This document shows, one piece after another, positions 1 through 7,951 of a stretch of DNA of 64,000 nt (positions are counted from its first letter, which is position 1; each line of letters opens with the position of its first letter). The notes under the pieces were generated by a model that was given only the letters and a program-made list of their open reading frames with translations, made no database searches and was not told where the DNA came from. Made by a program: the position numbers and the translations under genes. Source of the DNA: Burkholderiales bacterium (GTDB lineage Bacteria; Pseudomonadota; Gammaproteobacteria; Burkholderiales; SG8-41); NCBI GenBank assembly GCA_019635015.1, contig JAHCAG010000010.1, positions 1 through 64,000 of the forward strand, given 5' to 3'.

Positions 1-56
1 CCGACGCCCTGCACGCGGCCGCGGATTGCCAGATGGCGGGTCAGGACTTCACTCAT
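1..56 (-). CDS. acyP: Acylphosphatase, N-terminal fragment (runs off the window)
   Basis: Only the first 18 codons are inside the window, read leftward from an ATG at 54-56. They end in RGRVQGVG, the start of the acylphosphatase signature whose Arg binds the acyl-phosphate. Acylphosphatases are small (about 90-residue) cytoplasmic enzymes that hydrolyse carboxyl-phosphate bonds. The gene is divergent from the DsrE-like gene, with a 124-bp gap between the two starts. The name rests on this one motif plus its position near the N-terminus, which fits the family. The rest of the gene, including the catalytic Asn, lies outside the window. Confidence 0.72.
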   Translation of the reverse strand, partial: MSEVLTRHLAIRGRVQGV

Positions 57-180
57 GGTGGTTGGCCGGTATCATGTTCCGTGCCGGTTGCGATGCTGCG
101 TTCTGCGGAGTAGGCTGGCACCGCAGTTCAGCAGCAAACCAACAATAATCATTTTTCCGCTTCTGCAATTGGAGGAGTTC

Positions 181-621
181 ATGAAAATTTCATCCATGGT
201 ATCCGTGTTCGCGGCGGTTGTGCTGGCCGGCGGCTGCGCAGCGACCGGAGGCAATTCCAATGTGGCCCAGGACAAGGTTGTGTATCACGTCAACGATTCA
301 AAGGTCCAGGCGGCCAATGCATTGCGCAACATCGGCAACCACCTCGAGGTCAATCCGAAGGCGAAAATCGTCGTCGTGACCCATGCCGGGGGCGTCGATT
401 TCCTGTTTGACGGCGCGAAGGATGGGAATGGCAATCCCTACAACATTCCGGTGGAGCAGCTGAAAAGCAAGGGTGTGCAGTTTGACGTCTGCGACATCAC
501 GCTGCGCAACCGCAAGCTGACACGCTCGCGCTTCATCCCCGAGGCGAGTTTCGTGCCTTCGGGCGTTGCCGAGATCACGCGCCTGCAGCAGCGCGAGGGT
601 TACGCCTACCTGCGTCCCTGA
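181..621 (+). CDS. Secreted DsrE/DsrF-like family protein, probable lipoprotein
   Basis: A 146-residue protein. I chose the ATG at 181 because a strong ribosome site (GGAGGAG) lies just upstream and because translation then begins with a signal peptide. The hydrophobic stretch VSVFAAVVLAGGC ends in a cysteine at about residue 19, so lipidation is likely, although AGGC is not a perfect lipobox. The mature part looks like the DsrE/DsrF fold: a VVYHVND strand, a conserved-looking NIGNHLE stretch, then KIVVVTHAGGVDFL and a C-terminal VPSGVAEITRLQQREG. Cytoplasmic DsrE proteins handle sulfur, but secreted single-domain members have no settled function. One cysteine (VQFDVCD) lies in the mature part. 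A perfect hairpin follows the stop codon. Confidence 0.75.
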   Translation: MKISSMVSVFAAVVLAGGCAATGGNSNVAQDKVVYHVNDSKVQAANALRNIGNHLEVNPKAKIVVVTHAGGVDFLFDGAKDGNGNPYNIPVEQLKSKGVQFDVCDITLRNRKLTRSRFIPEASFVPSGVAEITRLQQREGYAYLRP

Positions 622-646
622 GCGACACTCTGTCCGCTGCGACGCA

Positions 647-672
647 AGGGCAGCCCCTGAAGGGGCTGCCCT
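647..672 (+). terminator. Perfect 12-bp hairpin after the DsrE-like gene
   Basis: AGGGCAGCCCCT and its exact reverse complement are separated by two bases (GA), 25 bp after the stop codon at 621. There is no T-tract afterwards, so this could be a weak terminator or an mRNA-end stabiliser. It separates the DsrE-like gene from the SulP gene. Confidence 0.45.
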
Positions 673-710
673 GTCCGCGTCCGTATCCGTAATTTCCTTT
701 TCCCGGACCG

Positions 711-2345
711 ATGAACGTTTTCGCCAGACACAGGGGCGACCTTTTTGGCGGAATCACCGCCGCCATCGTGGCGCTGCCGCTGGCGCTGGCCTTCGGCGTC
801 GCGTCCGGAGCCGGCGCGCTGGCGGGGCTCTGGGGCGCGATCCTGACCGGCTTTTTCGCCGCGGTGTTTGGCGGCACGCGTCACCAGGTATCGGGGCCCA
901 CCGGACCGATGACGGTGGTGATGGCCCTGATCCTCACCGAGCTTGGCGGCAATCTCGCGATGGCATTCACGGCGGTGATGCTAGCCGGGGCCTTCCAGAT
1001 ACTGTTCGGTCTGCTCCGCTTCGGCCATTACATCAAGCTGGTGCCGCAGCCGGTGGTGTCCGGGTTCATGACCGGCATCGGCGTGATCATCATCATCCTG
1101 CAGTTCGCCCATGCGCTGGGCCACGAGCCGCCGCCCGGCGAGGTGGTGGAGAAACTGGTGGCGCTGCCGCCGATGCTGGCGGCACCGCTCTATCCGGCGC
1201 TGGCGCTGTGCGCGTTTTGCCTTGCGATCATGGCGTTTACGCCACGGCGCGTGGCGGCCGTGCTGCCGCCGCCGCTGATCGCCATTGTCGCCGGTACGGT
1301 CGTGTCAATCCTGTTCCTGCCCGGGGTGCCGAAGATCGGCGAGATCCCGACCGGGCTGCCGCAGATCATCGTGCCGGAAATGACGCTCGCAGACCTGCAC
1401 ATCATCCTGCGTTATGCGCTGATACTGGCCTTTCTCGGCGCGATCGACTCGCTGCTGACTTCGCTGATTGCCGACAGCGTGACCCGGACCCGCCATGATT
1501 CGAACCGGGAGCTGGTCGGGCAGGGCATCGGCAACATGGCCGCCGGCCTTCTCGGGGGCATCGCCGGCGCCGGCGCGACCATGCGCACCCTGGTCAACAT
1601 CCGTGCCGGCGCGACTTCCCGCCTTGCCGGCGCGATCCACGCCCTAGTGCTGCTCGCGGTGGTGCTCGGATTCGGCGGTGCGGCGAGCCATGTTCCGTTC
1701 GCCGTTCTCGCCGGCATCCTGCTCAAGGTCGGCTACGACATCATTGACTGGCAGTGCCTGAAGCGCCTGCGCCACTCGCCGCGCGGCGACCTGGCGGTGA
1801 TGTTTGTCACGATGGGAGCCACCGTGTTCATCGACCTGATGACGGCGGTGGCGGTGGGCGTGGTGATGGCCGCGCTGATTTTTGTGGCGCGGACCGCCGA
1901 GGTGCAGACCGACAGTGCGCGTATTTTTCGAGGTTCCGGGGAGACCGCCGGCCTCGCCCCCGAGGAGGCCTCGATACTCGAAGCGGCCGGCGGCCGCATC
2001 GTGCTGTTCCATGTCGAGGGGCCGCTGAGCTTTGCCTCGGCCCGCGACCTCTCGCGGCTGATGCAGTCCTCGGAGACAAGTGAGGCGCTGGTCATAGACC
2101 TCTCGGATGTGCCCTTCATGGATACCAGTGCATCGATGGCCCTGGAGGAAGTGATCATCGATGCCCGCAGCGGCAATGATGCAGTCATACTCTGCGGCGT
2201 GAGGGCCCTGGTGCGCGAGGCCATGGAGCGTGCCGGAGTGCTGCGCCTGCTGGGGCCGCAGCAGTTGGCCGCCACGCGGTTGCAGGCGCTGCAGCTGGCG
2301 CGCGATTTCGTCGACGGCAACGGCCGCCCTGCCGCACAGTTCTAA
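711..2345 (+). CDS. SulP family anion transporter with C-terminal STAS domain
   Basis: A 544-residue inner-membrane transporter of the SulP/SLC26 family. The first 400 or so residues form many hydrophobic segments, beginning with AAIVALPLALAFGVASG, and contain the family motif GPTGPM at residues 62-67. The last 120 or so residues form a cytoplasmic STAS domain (VIDLSDVPFMDTSASMALEE). SulP proteins move sulfate, bicarbonate or dicarboxylates, usually with sodium or protons. The substrate cannot be read from sequence. No carbonic anhydrase or sulfate-assimilation gene lies next to it. It converges on a second, clearly different SulP gene with only two bases between the two stop codons. Confidence 0.9.
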   Translation: MNVFARHRGDLFGGITAAIVALPLALAFGVASGAGALAGLWGAILTGFFAAVFGGTRHQVSGPTGPMTVVMALILTELGGNLAMAFTAVMLAGAFQILFGLLRFGHYIKLVPQPVVSGFMTGIGVIIIILQFAHALGHEPPPGEVVEKLVALPPMLAAPLYPALALCAFCLAIMAFTPRRVAAVLPPPLIAIVAGTVVSILFLPGVPKIGEIPTGLPQIIVPEMTLADLHIILRYALILAFLGAIDSLLTSLIADSVTRTRHDSNRELVGQGIGNMAAGLLGGIAGAGATMRTLVNIRAGATSRLAGAIHALVLLAVVLGFGGAASHVPFAVLAGILLKVGYDIIDWQCLKRLRHSPRGDLAVMFVTMGATVFIDLMTAVAVGVVMAALIFVARTAEVQTDSARIFRGSGETAGLAPEEASILEAAGGRIVLFHVEGPLSFASARDLSRLMQSSETSEALVIDLSDVPFMDTSASMALEEVIIDARSGNDAVILCGVRALVREAMERAGVLRLLGPQQLAATRLQALQLARDFVDGNGRPAAQF

Positions 2346-2347
2346 CG

Positions 2348-3979
2348 TTACGGGGGGCTTGCCGCCAACTCGCGGGCCTGCGCCAGCGCCGCGGCGAGCT
2401 GCAGGGGCAGCCTGCCGTCGCCGATCCTTTCCGCAAAACCCGAGCGCCGGAACAGCGACATCGGCTGCTCGCCCGCGCCGGATATCAGCAGCACCTTGCC
2501 GTTCTTGGCGAGCTTGCGCTGCAGCGTGTCGAGGATGTCGAGGCCGGTGGTGTCGACGTTCATGGTTTTCTGCATGTCGAGCACCAGCACGCGGCAGGGG
2601 TCGGCCGGTTCGGCGCGGGCGAGCAGGGGCTCCAGCTTGTTGGCCGAGCCGAAGAACAGCGAGCCGAACATCTCGTAGGCGCGCACCGCGGGCGGCAGGC
2701 GGTCGGTGGCGATTTCGGTGACCCCGGTCAGTGACGAGACGCGGGTGATGAACAGCAGCGCCGCCATCACCAGCCCGACCTCCACGGCCACGACGAGGTC
2801 GAACACCACGGTCAGCACGAAGGTCGCGAGCAGGATCGCGCGGTAGTTCATCGTGTAGCGGCGCATCTCGCGGAAGTCGCCCCACTCGCCCATTTTCCAG
2901 GCGACGACGAGGAGGATCGCAGACAGTGCGGCGAGCGGCACGTGTTTCGCCAGCGGCGCGGCGACGAGGATCACCGCCAGCAGCGTGGCCGCATGCACGA
3001 TGCCCGACACCGGGCCGAAGGCGCCCATGCGCACGTTGGTGCTGGTGCGGGCGATTGCACCGGTGGCGCAGAAGCCGCCGAACAGCGGCGCCGCGATGTT
3101 GGCAAGGCCCTGGGCCATCAGTTCCTGGTTGGGGTCGTGGCGGTCGTCGATCATGTTGTCGGCGACGGTGGCCGAGAGCAGCGATTCGATCGCGCCGAGC
3201 AGCGCGATGGCAATCGCCGGCGCAATCAGGTAACGGACCTTGTCGATCGACAGTTCCGGGAAGGCGAATGACGGCAGGCTCTGCGGGATGCCGCCGAACC
3301 TGGAGCCTATGGTTTCCACCGGCAGGTTGAGCAGCGCCGCAGCCAGGGTGCCGAAGACCAGCGCGATGATGGGGCTCGGCACCAGGTTCCAGCGCTTCGG
3401 CCAGAACACGATCAGCAGCAGGCAGGCAAGGCCGAGGCCGACGGCGGCCCAGTTGACCGTGTGCAGCGCATTCCACAGCACCGTGATCTGCGCGAAAAAT
3501 TCCGCCGGCAGCTGGCTGGTCTCCAGGCCGAAGAAATCCTTGACCTGGGACAGCAGGATCAGCACCGCGATGCCCTTGGTGAAACCGCTGATGACCGACA
3601 CCGGGATGAAGCGGATCCAGGTTCCCATCCGCAGCAGGCCCATCGCCAGCAGCATCACGCCGGCCATCAGCGTGCAGATCAGCAGGTTGGCGACGCCGTA
3701 CTGGACGACGATGCCGTAGACGATGACGATGAAGGCGCCGGTGGGGCCGCCGATCTGCACCCGTGAGCCGCCGAAGGCGGAGATGATGAAGCCGGCGATG
3801 ATCGCGGTGTAGATGCCGGATTCCGGCGTCATGCCCGAGGCTATGGCGAAGGCGATGGCGAGCGGCAGCGCGAGCACGCCGACGGTGATGCCGGCGAGGA
3901 TGTCGGTGCGCAGGCGCGCAGCGTCGTAGTCGCCGATGACGTCAAGCAGGCGCGGCCGGAAGCGGGGCAGTGCTGGCAT
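2348..3979 (-). CDS. SulP family anion transporter (second, convergent)
   Basis: A 543-residue SulP transporter. It has a hydrophobic core from about residue 25 to 410, the motif GPTGAF at 78-83, and a C-terminal STAS domain carrying MNVDTTGLDIL. It is the same family as the plus-strand neighbour but not a recent duplicate, since motifs and spacing differ. It lies 22 bp downstream of an enolase-superfamily gene on the same strand and so may be the last gene of that run. Transport of an organic acid used by that enzyme is possible but is inference only; sulfate or bicarbonate are equally likely substrates. No strong ribosome site precedes the ATG at 3977-3979. Confidence 0.9.
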   Translation of the reverse strand: MPALPRFRPRLLDVIGDYDAARLRTDILAGITVGVLALPLAIAFAIASGMTPESGIYTAIIAGFIISAFGGSRVQIGGPTGAFIVIVYGIVVQYGVANLLICTLMAGVMLLAMGLLRMGTWIRFIPVSVISGFTKGIAVLILLSQVKDFFGLETSQLPAEFFAQITVLWNALHTVNWAAVGLGLACLLLIVFWPKRWNLVPSPIIALVFGTLAAALLNLPVETIGSRFGGIPQSLPSFAFPELSIDKVRYLIAPAIAIALLGAIESLLSATVADNMIDDRHDPNQELMAQGLANIAAPLFGGFCATGAIARTSTNVRMGAFGPVSGIVHAATLLAVILVAAPLAKHVPLAALSAILLVVAWKMGEWGDFREMRRYTMNYRAILLATFVLTVVFDLVVAVEVGLVMAALLFITRVSSLTGVTEIATDRLPPAVRAYEMFGSLFFGSANKLEPLLARAEPADPCRVLVLDMQKTMNVDTTGLDILDTLQRKLAKNGKVLLISGAGEQPMSLFRRSGFAERIGDGRLPLQLAAALAQARELAASPP

Positions 3980-4001
3980 CTTCAGTGCTGTCGTGCCCGG
4001 A

Positions 4002-5111
4002 TCAGTTGCTGCGGTATTTCTGGATCATTTTTTCGTCGAGTTCGATGCCGAAGCCGGGTCCGCCGGCGACCTGCATCATGCCATTGCGGATCGGCGGCCG
4101 GTTGATCCACATCAACTGCCAGACCGGATCGCGTGCCGGATCGGCAAAACACTCGGCATAGGTGCCGTGGGGCACTGCCGCGAGCAGGTGGCTGGCGATC
4201 TGCGCCTCCTCATGGTGCGCCATCGCCACGCCGGCGGCGCGGCAGAGGCCGGCGGCGCGCAGCCAGTCGGTGACGCCGCCGCCCTCGGAGGCATCGTAGT
4301 TGACGAGATCGACCGCGCGGGCATCAACCAGGCGGCGGATCGCATGGCTGGTGATCTCGCTCTGTCCCGCGGTGACCGGCATGGTGACGGCCTGGCGCAC
4401 CCGCGCCATCTGCGCCGCGTCGTCGTACCAGTGGCAGGGCTCCTCGAACCAGCGGACATTGAGCGGTTCGATCAGGCGTGCGAAACGGATCGCATCTTCA
4501 GCGGCCCAGCCGCGGTTGGCGTCGACGCACAGAATGAAATCGTCGCCGGCCGCCTTGCGTGCAACAGCGACGCGTTTTGCATCCTCTTCCGGCGACAATC
4601 CGCCGACCTTGAACTTGCAGCCGGCCATGCCGGCTTTGCGGTAGGACTCGATTTCGCGGGCGATGTCGGCATCGGTCTTGCCCGGCATGTAATAACCGCC
4701 GATGGAAATCAGCGGCAGTTCGGTGGTGTAAGCGCCGAGCAGTTCGCGCACACTCTTGCCGAGCGCGCGGCCGGTGAGGTCCCAGATCGCGCAGTCAACG
4801 CAGGCAATGGCTTCGAGCAGCAGCTTGCGGTCTCCTGCGGTATGCGTCAGCGCAAACATGCGGTCCCAGGCGAGCTCCCGCTCGTATATACTTAACCCAT
4901 TGATTTTATTGAATAATTCATTCTCGATCAGCGCCGCGATCTGGAGGCCGTGGGCGCGGTTGTCGCCGTTGTAGACATTGCTCACGAGGCCGTCAGCGGT
5001 GCGCAGCCGGGTGATCACTGTCGAGCGTTTGAGTACGCTGTAGGTGGAGCCGCCGAAATTTTTTGACAGCGGAATGTCGATGGCGATGGCTTCGACGGCA
5101 GTGATGCGCAT
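4002..5111 (-). CDS. Mandelate racemase / muconate lactonizing enzyme family protein
   Basis: A 369-residue enolase-superfamily enzyme. These enzymes abstract a proton alpha to a carboxylate on a Mg-bound substrate. The chosen ATG at 5111 has GAAGGAA eight bases upstream; a longer reading frame adds a non-homologous tail. Expected residues are visible: the KxK pair K166-F-K168, metal ligands in VDANRGW (D198), FEEP (about E223) and AGQSE (E252), and a late AHHEE (about H299-H300) that could give the second base. This fits the mandelate racemase subgroup (acid-sugar dehydratases, racemases), but the substrate is unknown. Residues 64-74 are encoded by an AT-rich block matching a dispersed intergenic element. 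The gene lies 14 bp after the kinase gene. Confidence 0.88.
   Translation of the reverse strand: MRITAVEAIAIDIPLSKNFGGSTYSVLKRSTVITRLRTADGLVSNVYNGDNRAHGLQIAALIENELFNKINGLSIYERELAWDRMFALTHTAGDRKLLLEAIACVDCAIWDLTGRALGKSVRELLGAYTTELPLISIGGYYMPGKTDADIAREIESYRKAGMAGCKFKVGGLSPEEDAKRVAVARKAAGDDFILCVDANRGWAAEDAIRFARLIEPLNVRWFEEPCHWYDDAAQMARVRQAVTMPVTAGQSEITSHAIRRLVDARAVDLVNYDASEGGGVTDWLRAAGLCRAAGVAMAHHEEAQIASHLLAAVPHGTYAECFADPARDPVWQLMWINRPPIRNGMMQVAGGPGFGIELDEKMIQKYRSN
4892..4920 (+). repeat. AT-rich dispersed element, copy a (inside a coding sequence)
   Basis: TTAACCCATTGATTTTATTG followed by AATAATTCA. It matches the window-wide consensus RTAASYNNTTGWTTTTATTG + AATAATT. It is the only copy within a gene; on the coding strand it gives residues 64-74 (NELFNKINGLS) of the mandelate-racemase-like protein without breaking the frame. 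Confidence 0.6.
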
Positions 5112-5125
5112 GGTGTTCCTTCGGT

Positions 5126-6367
5126 TCAGATCAGGACAATGAGGGTGCCCAGCACCAGCGCGCCGCCAATGGCCCCGAGGAAGATGCTGCGATCGCGTTT
5201 CGACCATGGCGGCGCGTGCATCACCGTGGTGGCGCCCCAGTTGCGTTCGGGATCGTCGCCGGCATCCATGATGGCGGCGTCGATGGCATGGCGGCTGACG
5301 CCGAAATCCGCGGCGAAGCTGCCCGGATCGGTGATGGCGCCGGTTTTTGCGGCGAGCCGCATGGTGGCCGCCATCGAGTCGAATTCCTTGGCCAGCCCGC
5401 GCGCCGGCAGCGCATCATTGGGCAGGGTGGGACTGCTGTCGCCGGCACGCGAGGAGGGTAGCGTATCCATGAACAGGTCCGCGGTCGGCTCCGGCGCCAT
5501 CTGCGGTGCGGCCGCCGGAGTCGAGGGCGGCACAGTCGCCGGCACACCCTGCTGCAGGCAGGCGCGCAGGTCGGCGGCCAGTCCGGCGATGCTCGGGTAA
5601 CGGTCATCCGCCGATTTCGCCAGTGCCTTGGCGATGATCAGGTCGAGCATCGGCGGCAGCGCCGGGTTGACCGCACTCGGCGGCGACGGCGTGAAGTTGA
5701 CGATCTGGAACATCAGCGAGTTGACGTCGATGCCGTTGAACGGCGTCTGTCCGGTGACCATTTCATAGATGATCACGCCCAGCGAGAAGATGTCGGCGCG
5801 GCCGTCGGAGCGTTTTCCCAGCACCTGCTCCGGCGACAGGTAACGCGGCGAGCCGAGCACGACCCCGGTCTGGGTGCGCACGTCGGCGGTGCGCATGCGC
5901 GCGATGCCGAAGTCGGTGATCTTCACCCGGCCGTCGCGCAGGATCATGATGTTGGCCGGCTTGATGTCGCGGTGGACAACTTCGTGTTCGTGGGCGTAGG
6001 CGAGGCCGTCGGCGACCTGCGCGGCGATGTCGAGCGCGCGGTCCGCGGGCAGTTCGCGGCCGATGATGAGGTCGCGCAGCTCGCGGCCCTCGAGGAATTC
6101 CATCGCCATGTAGGCAAGGTCGCCGCTGCGGCCGATGTCGTGGATGATGACGATGTTGGGGTGGTTCAGCCCGCCGGCGGCGCGGGCCTCGATGGTGAAG
6201 CGTTTCTCGTAGTGCTCCATTTCGCCCGGATCGAGCGCCATGTTGATGGTCTTGATCGCCACCGTGCGCTCGAGCATCGGATCAACCGCGCGGTAGACCA
6301 CCCCCATCGCACCGCGGCCGATTTCCGCGGTGACGTCGTAACGGCCGATCTTGGCGGGTTGTTCCAT
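5126..6367 (-). CDS. Membrane-anchored Ser/Thr protein kinase (PknB/Hanks type)
   Basis: A 413-residue protein with a complete N-terminal kinase domain. It has the glycine loop GRGAMG at 17-22, ATP lysine K39 (VAIKT), the HRD catalytic loop at 132-134 (HRDIKPANI), DFG at 152-154 and SPRYLSPE at 173-180. All catalytic residues are present, so it should be active, and the HRD arginine suggests activation-loop phosphorylation. A Pro/Ala-rich linker follows the kinase domain (about residues 275-305). A C-terminal hydrophobic segment (IFLGAIGGALVLGTLIVLI) anchors it with the kinase in the cytoplasm. There is no extracellular sensor domain. Upstream on the same strand are a lipoprotein and a cyclase-PEGA protein, spaced 10-13 bp, so the three are probably one operon. 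Confidence 0.93.
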   Translation of the reverse strand: MEQPAKIGRYDVTAEIGRGAMGVVYRAVDPMLERTVAIKTINMALDPGEMEHYEKRFTIEARAAGGLNHPNIVIIHDIGRSGDLAYMAMEFLEGRELRDLIIGRELPADRALDIAAQVADGLAYAHEHEVVHRDIKPANIMILRDGRVKITDFGIARMRTADVRTQTGVVLGSPRYLSPEQVLGKRSDGRADIFSLGVIIYEMVTGQTPFNGIDVNSLMFQIVNFTPSPPSAVNPALPPMLDLIIAKALAKSADDRYPSIAGLAADLRACLQQGVPATVPPSTPAAAPQMAPEPTADLFMDTLPSSRAGDSSPTLPNDALPARGLAKEFDSMAATMRLAAKTGAITDPGSFAADFGVSRHAIDAAIMDAGDDPERNWGATTVMHAPPWSKRDRSIFLGAIGGALVLGTLIVLI

Positions 6368-6380
6368 GCTTCCGGTCCGG

Positions 6381-6809
6381 TCAGCGGCCGCGGGCGACGC
6401 TGCGGTAGACCGGACCCCAGGTCGGGTGCCCGGCTTCCGCCGCCGTCAGCGTGAATTTCGGATCGGCGCTGAAGGCGTTGTTGAACTCCTGGCGGCATTG
6501 CGCGGTGCGGTCGGTGACGCAGTAGATGAAGGCGAGGTACTTGTAGGCCTGTGCCTGGTCGGCGCGCGAGCCGAGCCCGGTGGCCAGCGCCGATTGCAGC
6601 GAACGCTGGGCCTGGGCGTAGTTGCCGTCCTCGTACTGGCTGATGCCGGCCTTGAGCCGCGACTCCGCGGTCGGCAACTGGGTTTCCTGCGATTTTTCGC
6701 GCTGCTTGTCGAAGTCGAGCGCGTCGGTGACGCTTTTGAAGCCCTTCTGTACCGTTTCGCAGCCGGCGAGCAGCGGCACCAGCAGCAGCAAGATGTGGAA
6801 CATACGCAT
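6381..6809 (-). CDS. Small lipoprotein with TPR-like repeat, TssQ-like
   Basis: A 142-residue protein. The start at 6809 is preceded by a G-rich ribosome site (GGGGGG) seven bases upstream; longer frames have no signal peptide. MRMFHILLLLVPLLAGCETV has a classic lipobox (LAGC). The mature part contains a helical repeat (AGISQYEDGNYAQAQRSLQS) and ends with a Cys-containing motif (YCVTDRTAQC) and EAGHPTWGPVYRS. From memory this resembles TssQ-type lipoproteins seen near type VI secretion genes in betaproteobacteria. No secretion core genes are in the window, so a link to secretion is unproven. It lies between the cyclase-PEGA gene and the kinase gene. Confidence 0.82.
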   Translation of the reverse strand: MRMFHILLLLVPLLAGCETVQKGFKSVTDALDFDKQREKSQETQLPTAESRLKAGISQYEDGNYAQAQRSLQSALATGLGSRADQAQAYKYLAFIYCVTDRTAQCRQEFNNAFSADPKFTLTAAEAGHPTWGPVYRSVARGR

Positions 6810-6819
6810 GGTTTCCCCC

Positions 6820-7917
6820 CTAACGGAACCGATGCCGGATTCTAATCTCTTCGTCCGGCCTGACTTCAACCACCTGCAGGTAGGAGGCAAATCCCGGATT
6901 GCGGACTTCGATCTTGTAGAGGCCCGGCTTCAGCGCGATGTCGCGCAGCGGCGGCGAGACGCCGTACTTGTTGCCGTTGATGAATATCTCGCCCCAGGGC
7001 AGCACCGCCAGGCGCAGCGTGCCGGTGGCGGCCTCTGTTTCCGCGGCTGCGGTCTTTTTGGCCGGGCGCGGCTGGGGCACGGGCTTCGCATCGGCGACCG
7101 GAGCGGGCGGGGTTGCGGCGGCCGGCGGCCGTGCCGGCAGCGGGCGCGGCATGATCACCGTCGATTCGGCAAGTTCCGCCTGCTTTTTTGCGCGCGCCTC
7201 CACCCCCTTGATCACGATACGGATGCCGATGGCGAGCAGCAGAATCAGCGCCACCGCCAGCGCAGTGGCCAGCGGCGGGCGGCGCATGACCTGGGCGCGC
7301 GCGACATGCGCAACATGGGTCAGTTTTGCCATCGCCGCCGCGGCATGCGCGGCGGCGGTGCCCGTGCTGCCCCGCGGCGCGCGTTCCGGCGCCGGCGCGT
7401 CGCCCAGCGCATAGACCTCGTGTTCGCGCACATGTTTGTCGGTGCGCGAGCCTTCGAAGGCGAAGAGCAGGGCGTAGTCCGGGGACAGCGCCGACACCAC
7501 CTCGTAGTAGGAACGCGACACGAACACCTGGTTGATGCCGGCGAAGCTCATGATGCGCTGGGCGACGTTGATGCCGTCGCCGATGATGTTGGGCTGGCCG
7601 TTGATGTCGCGCACCAGCCGCACCGGGCCGAGGTTGATGCCGGTGCGCAACTGCAGTGCGTCGTCGGCGCGCAGCGCGTCGCGCAGGGCGATTCCAAGGA
7701 ACAGCGCCTCCTCGGGGTCGCCGAGAAAGCTGATTGCCGCGCCGTCGCCGGTGTCGAGGATGATGCGGTCCTTGGCCGGCACGCCGGCGAGCGAGCCCGC
7801 GAGCAGGGTGTTGAGCCGTTCCTTGATCTGCAACTGCTCCGCCACCGACTTCTTCGAATATTCGACGATGTCGATGAAGACGACGCTGCAGATGAAGGTG
7901 CGGTTGCCCTTGCTCAT
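6820..7917 (-). CDS. Class III nucleotide cyclase-like domain protein with transmembrane segment and PEGA domain
   Basis: A 365-residue protein with three parts: an N-terminal class III cyclase homology domain (residues 7-170), a transmembrane helix (about 216-236, LATALAVALILLLAIGIRI), and after a Pro/Ala linker a PEGA domain (about 300-362, EIFINGNKYGVSPPL). Metal-binding aspartates are visible at D16 (FIDIVEYS) and D58 (DTGDG), and the Asn/Arg pair lies in INVAQR. The lysine that normally contacts the base (KxxGD) is replaced by leucine (L54), so true cyclase activity is doubtful. PEGA domains are surface-type beta domains. With the kinase downstream it may form an envelope signalling unit. 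It starts 34 bp after metG ends. Confidence 0.88.
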   Translation of the reverse strand: MSKGNRTFICSVVFIDIVEYSKKSVAEQLQIKERLNTLLAGSLAGVPAKDRIILDTGDGAAISFLGDPEEALFLGIALRDALRADDALQLRTGINLGPVRLVRDINGQPNIIGDGINVAQRIMSFAGINQVFVSRSYYEVVSALSPDYALLFAFEGSRTDKHVREHEVYALGDAPAPERAPRGSTGTAAAHAAAAMAKLTHVAHVARAQVMRRPPLATALAVALILLLAIGIRIVIKGVEARAKKQAELAESTVIMPRPLPARPPAAATPPAPVADAKPVPQPRPAKKTAAAETEAATGTLRLAVLPWGEIFINGNKYGVSPPLRDIALKPGLYKIEVRNPGFASYLQVVEVRPDEEIRIRHRFR

Positions 7918-7951
7918 CGCGGATTGTCCGGTTGCCGGTTCCCGTCGCGGT

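Noticed and set aside
566..1640. Long open frames in other registers across the first SulP gene
   Set aside because: High GC leaves alternative frames open. Their products are Arg/Ala/Gly-rich without motifs, while the SulP frame has domains and homologous signatures.
1644..3476. A 610-residue minus-strand frame across both SulP genes
   Set aside because: It overlaps two well-supported genes, has His/Arg/Gln-rich low-complexity composition and no recognisable domain.
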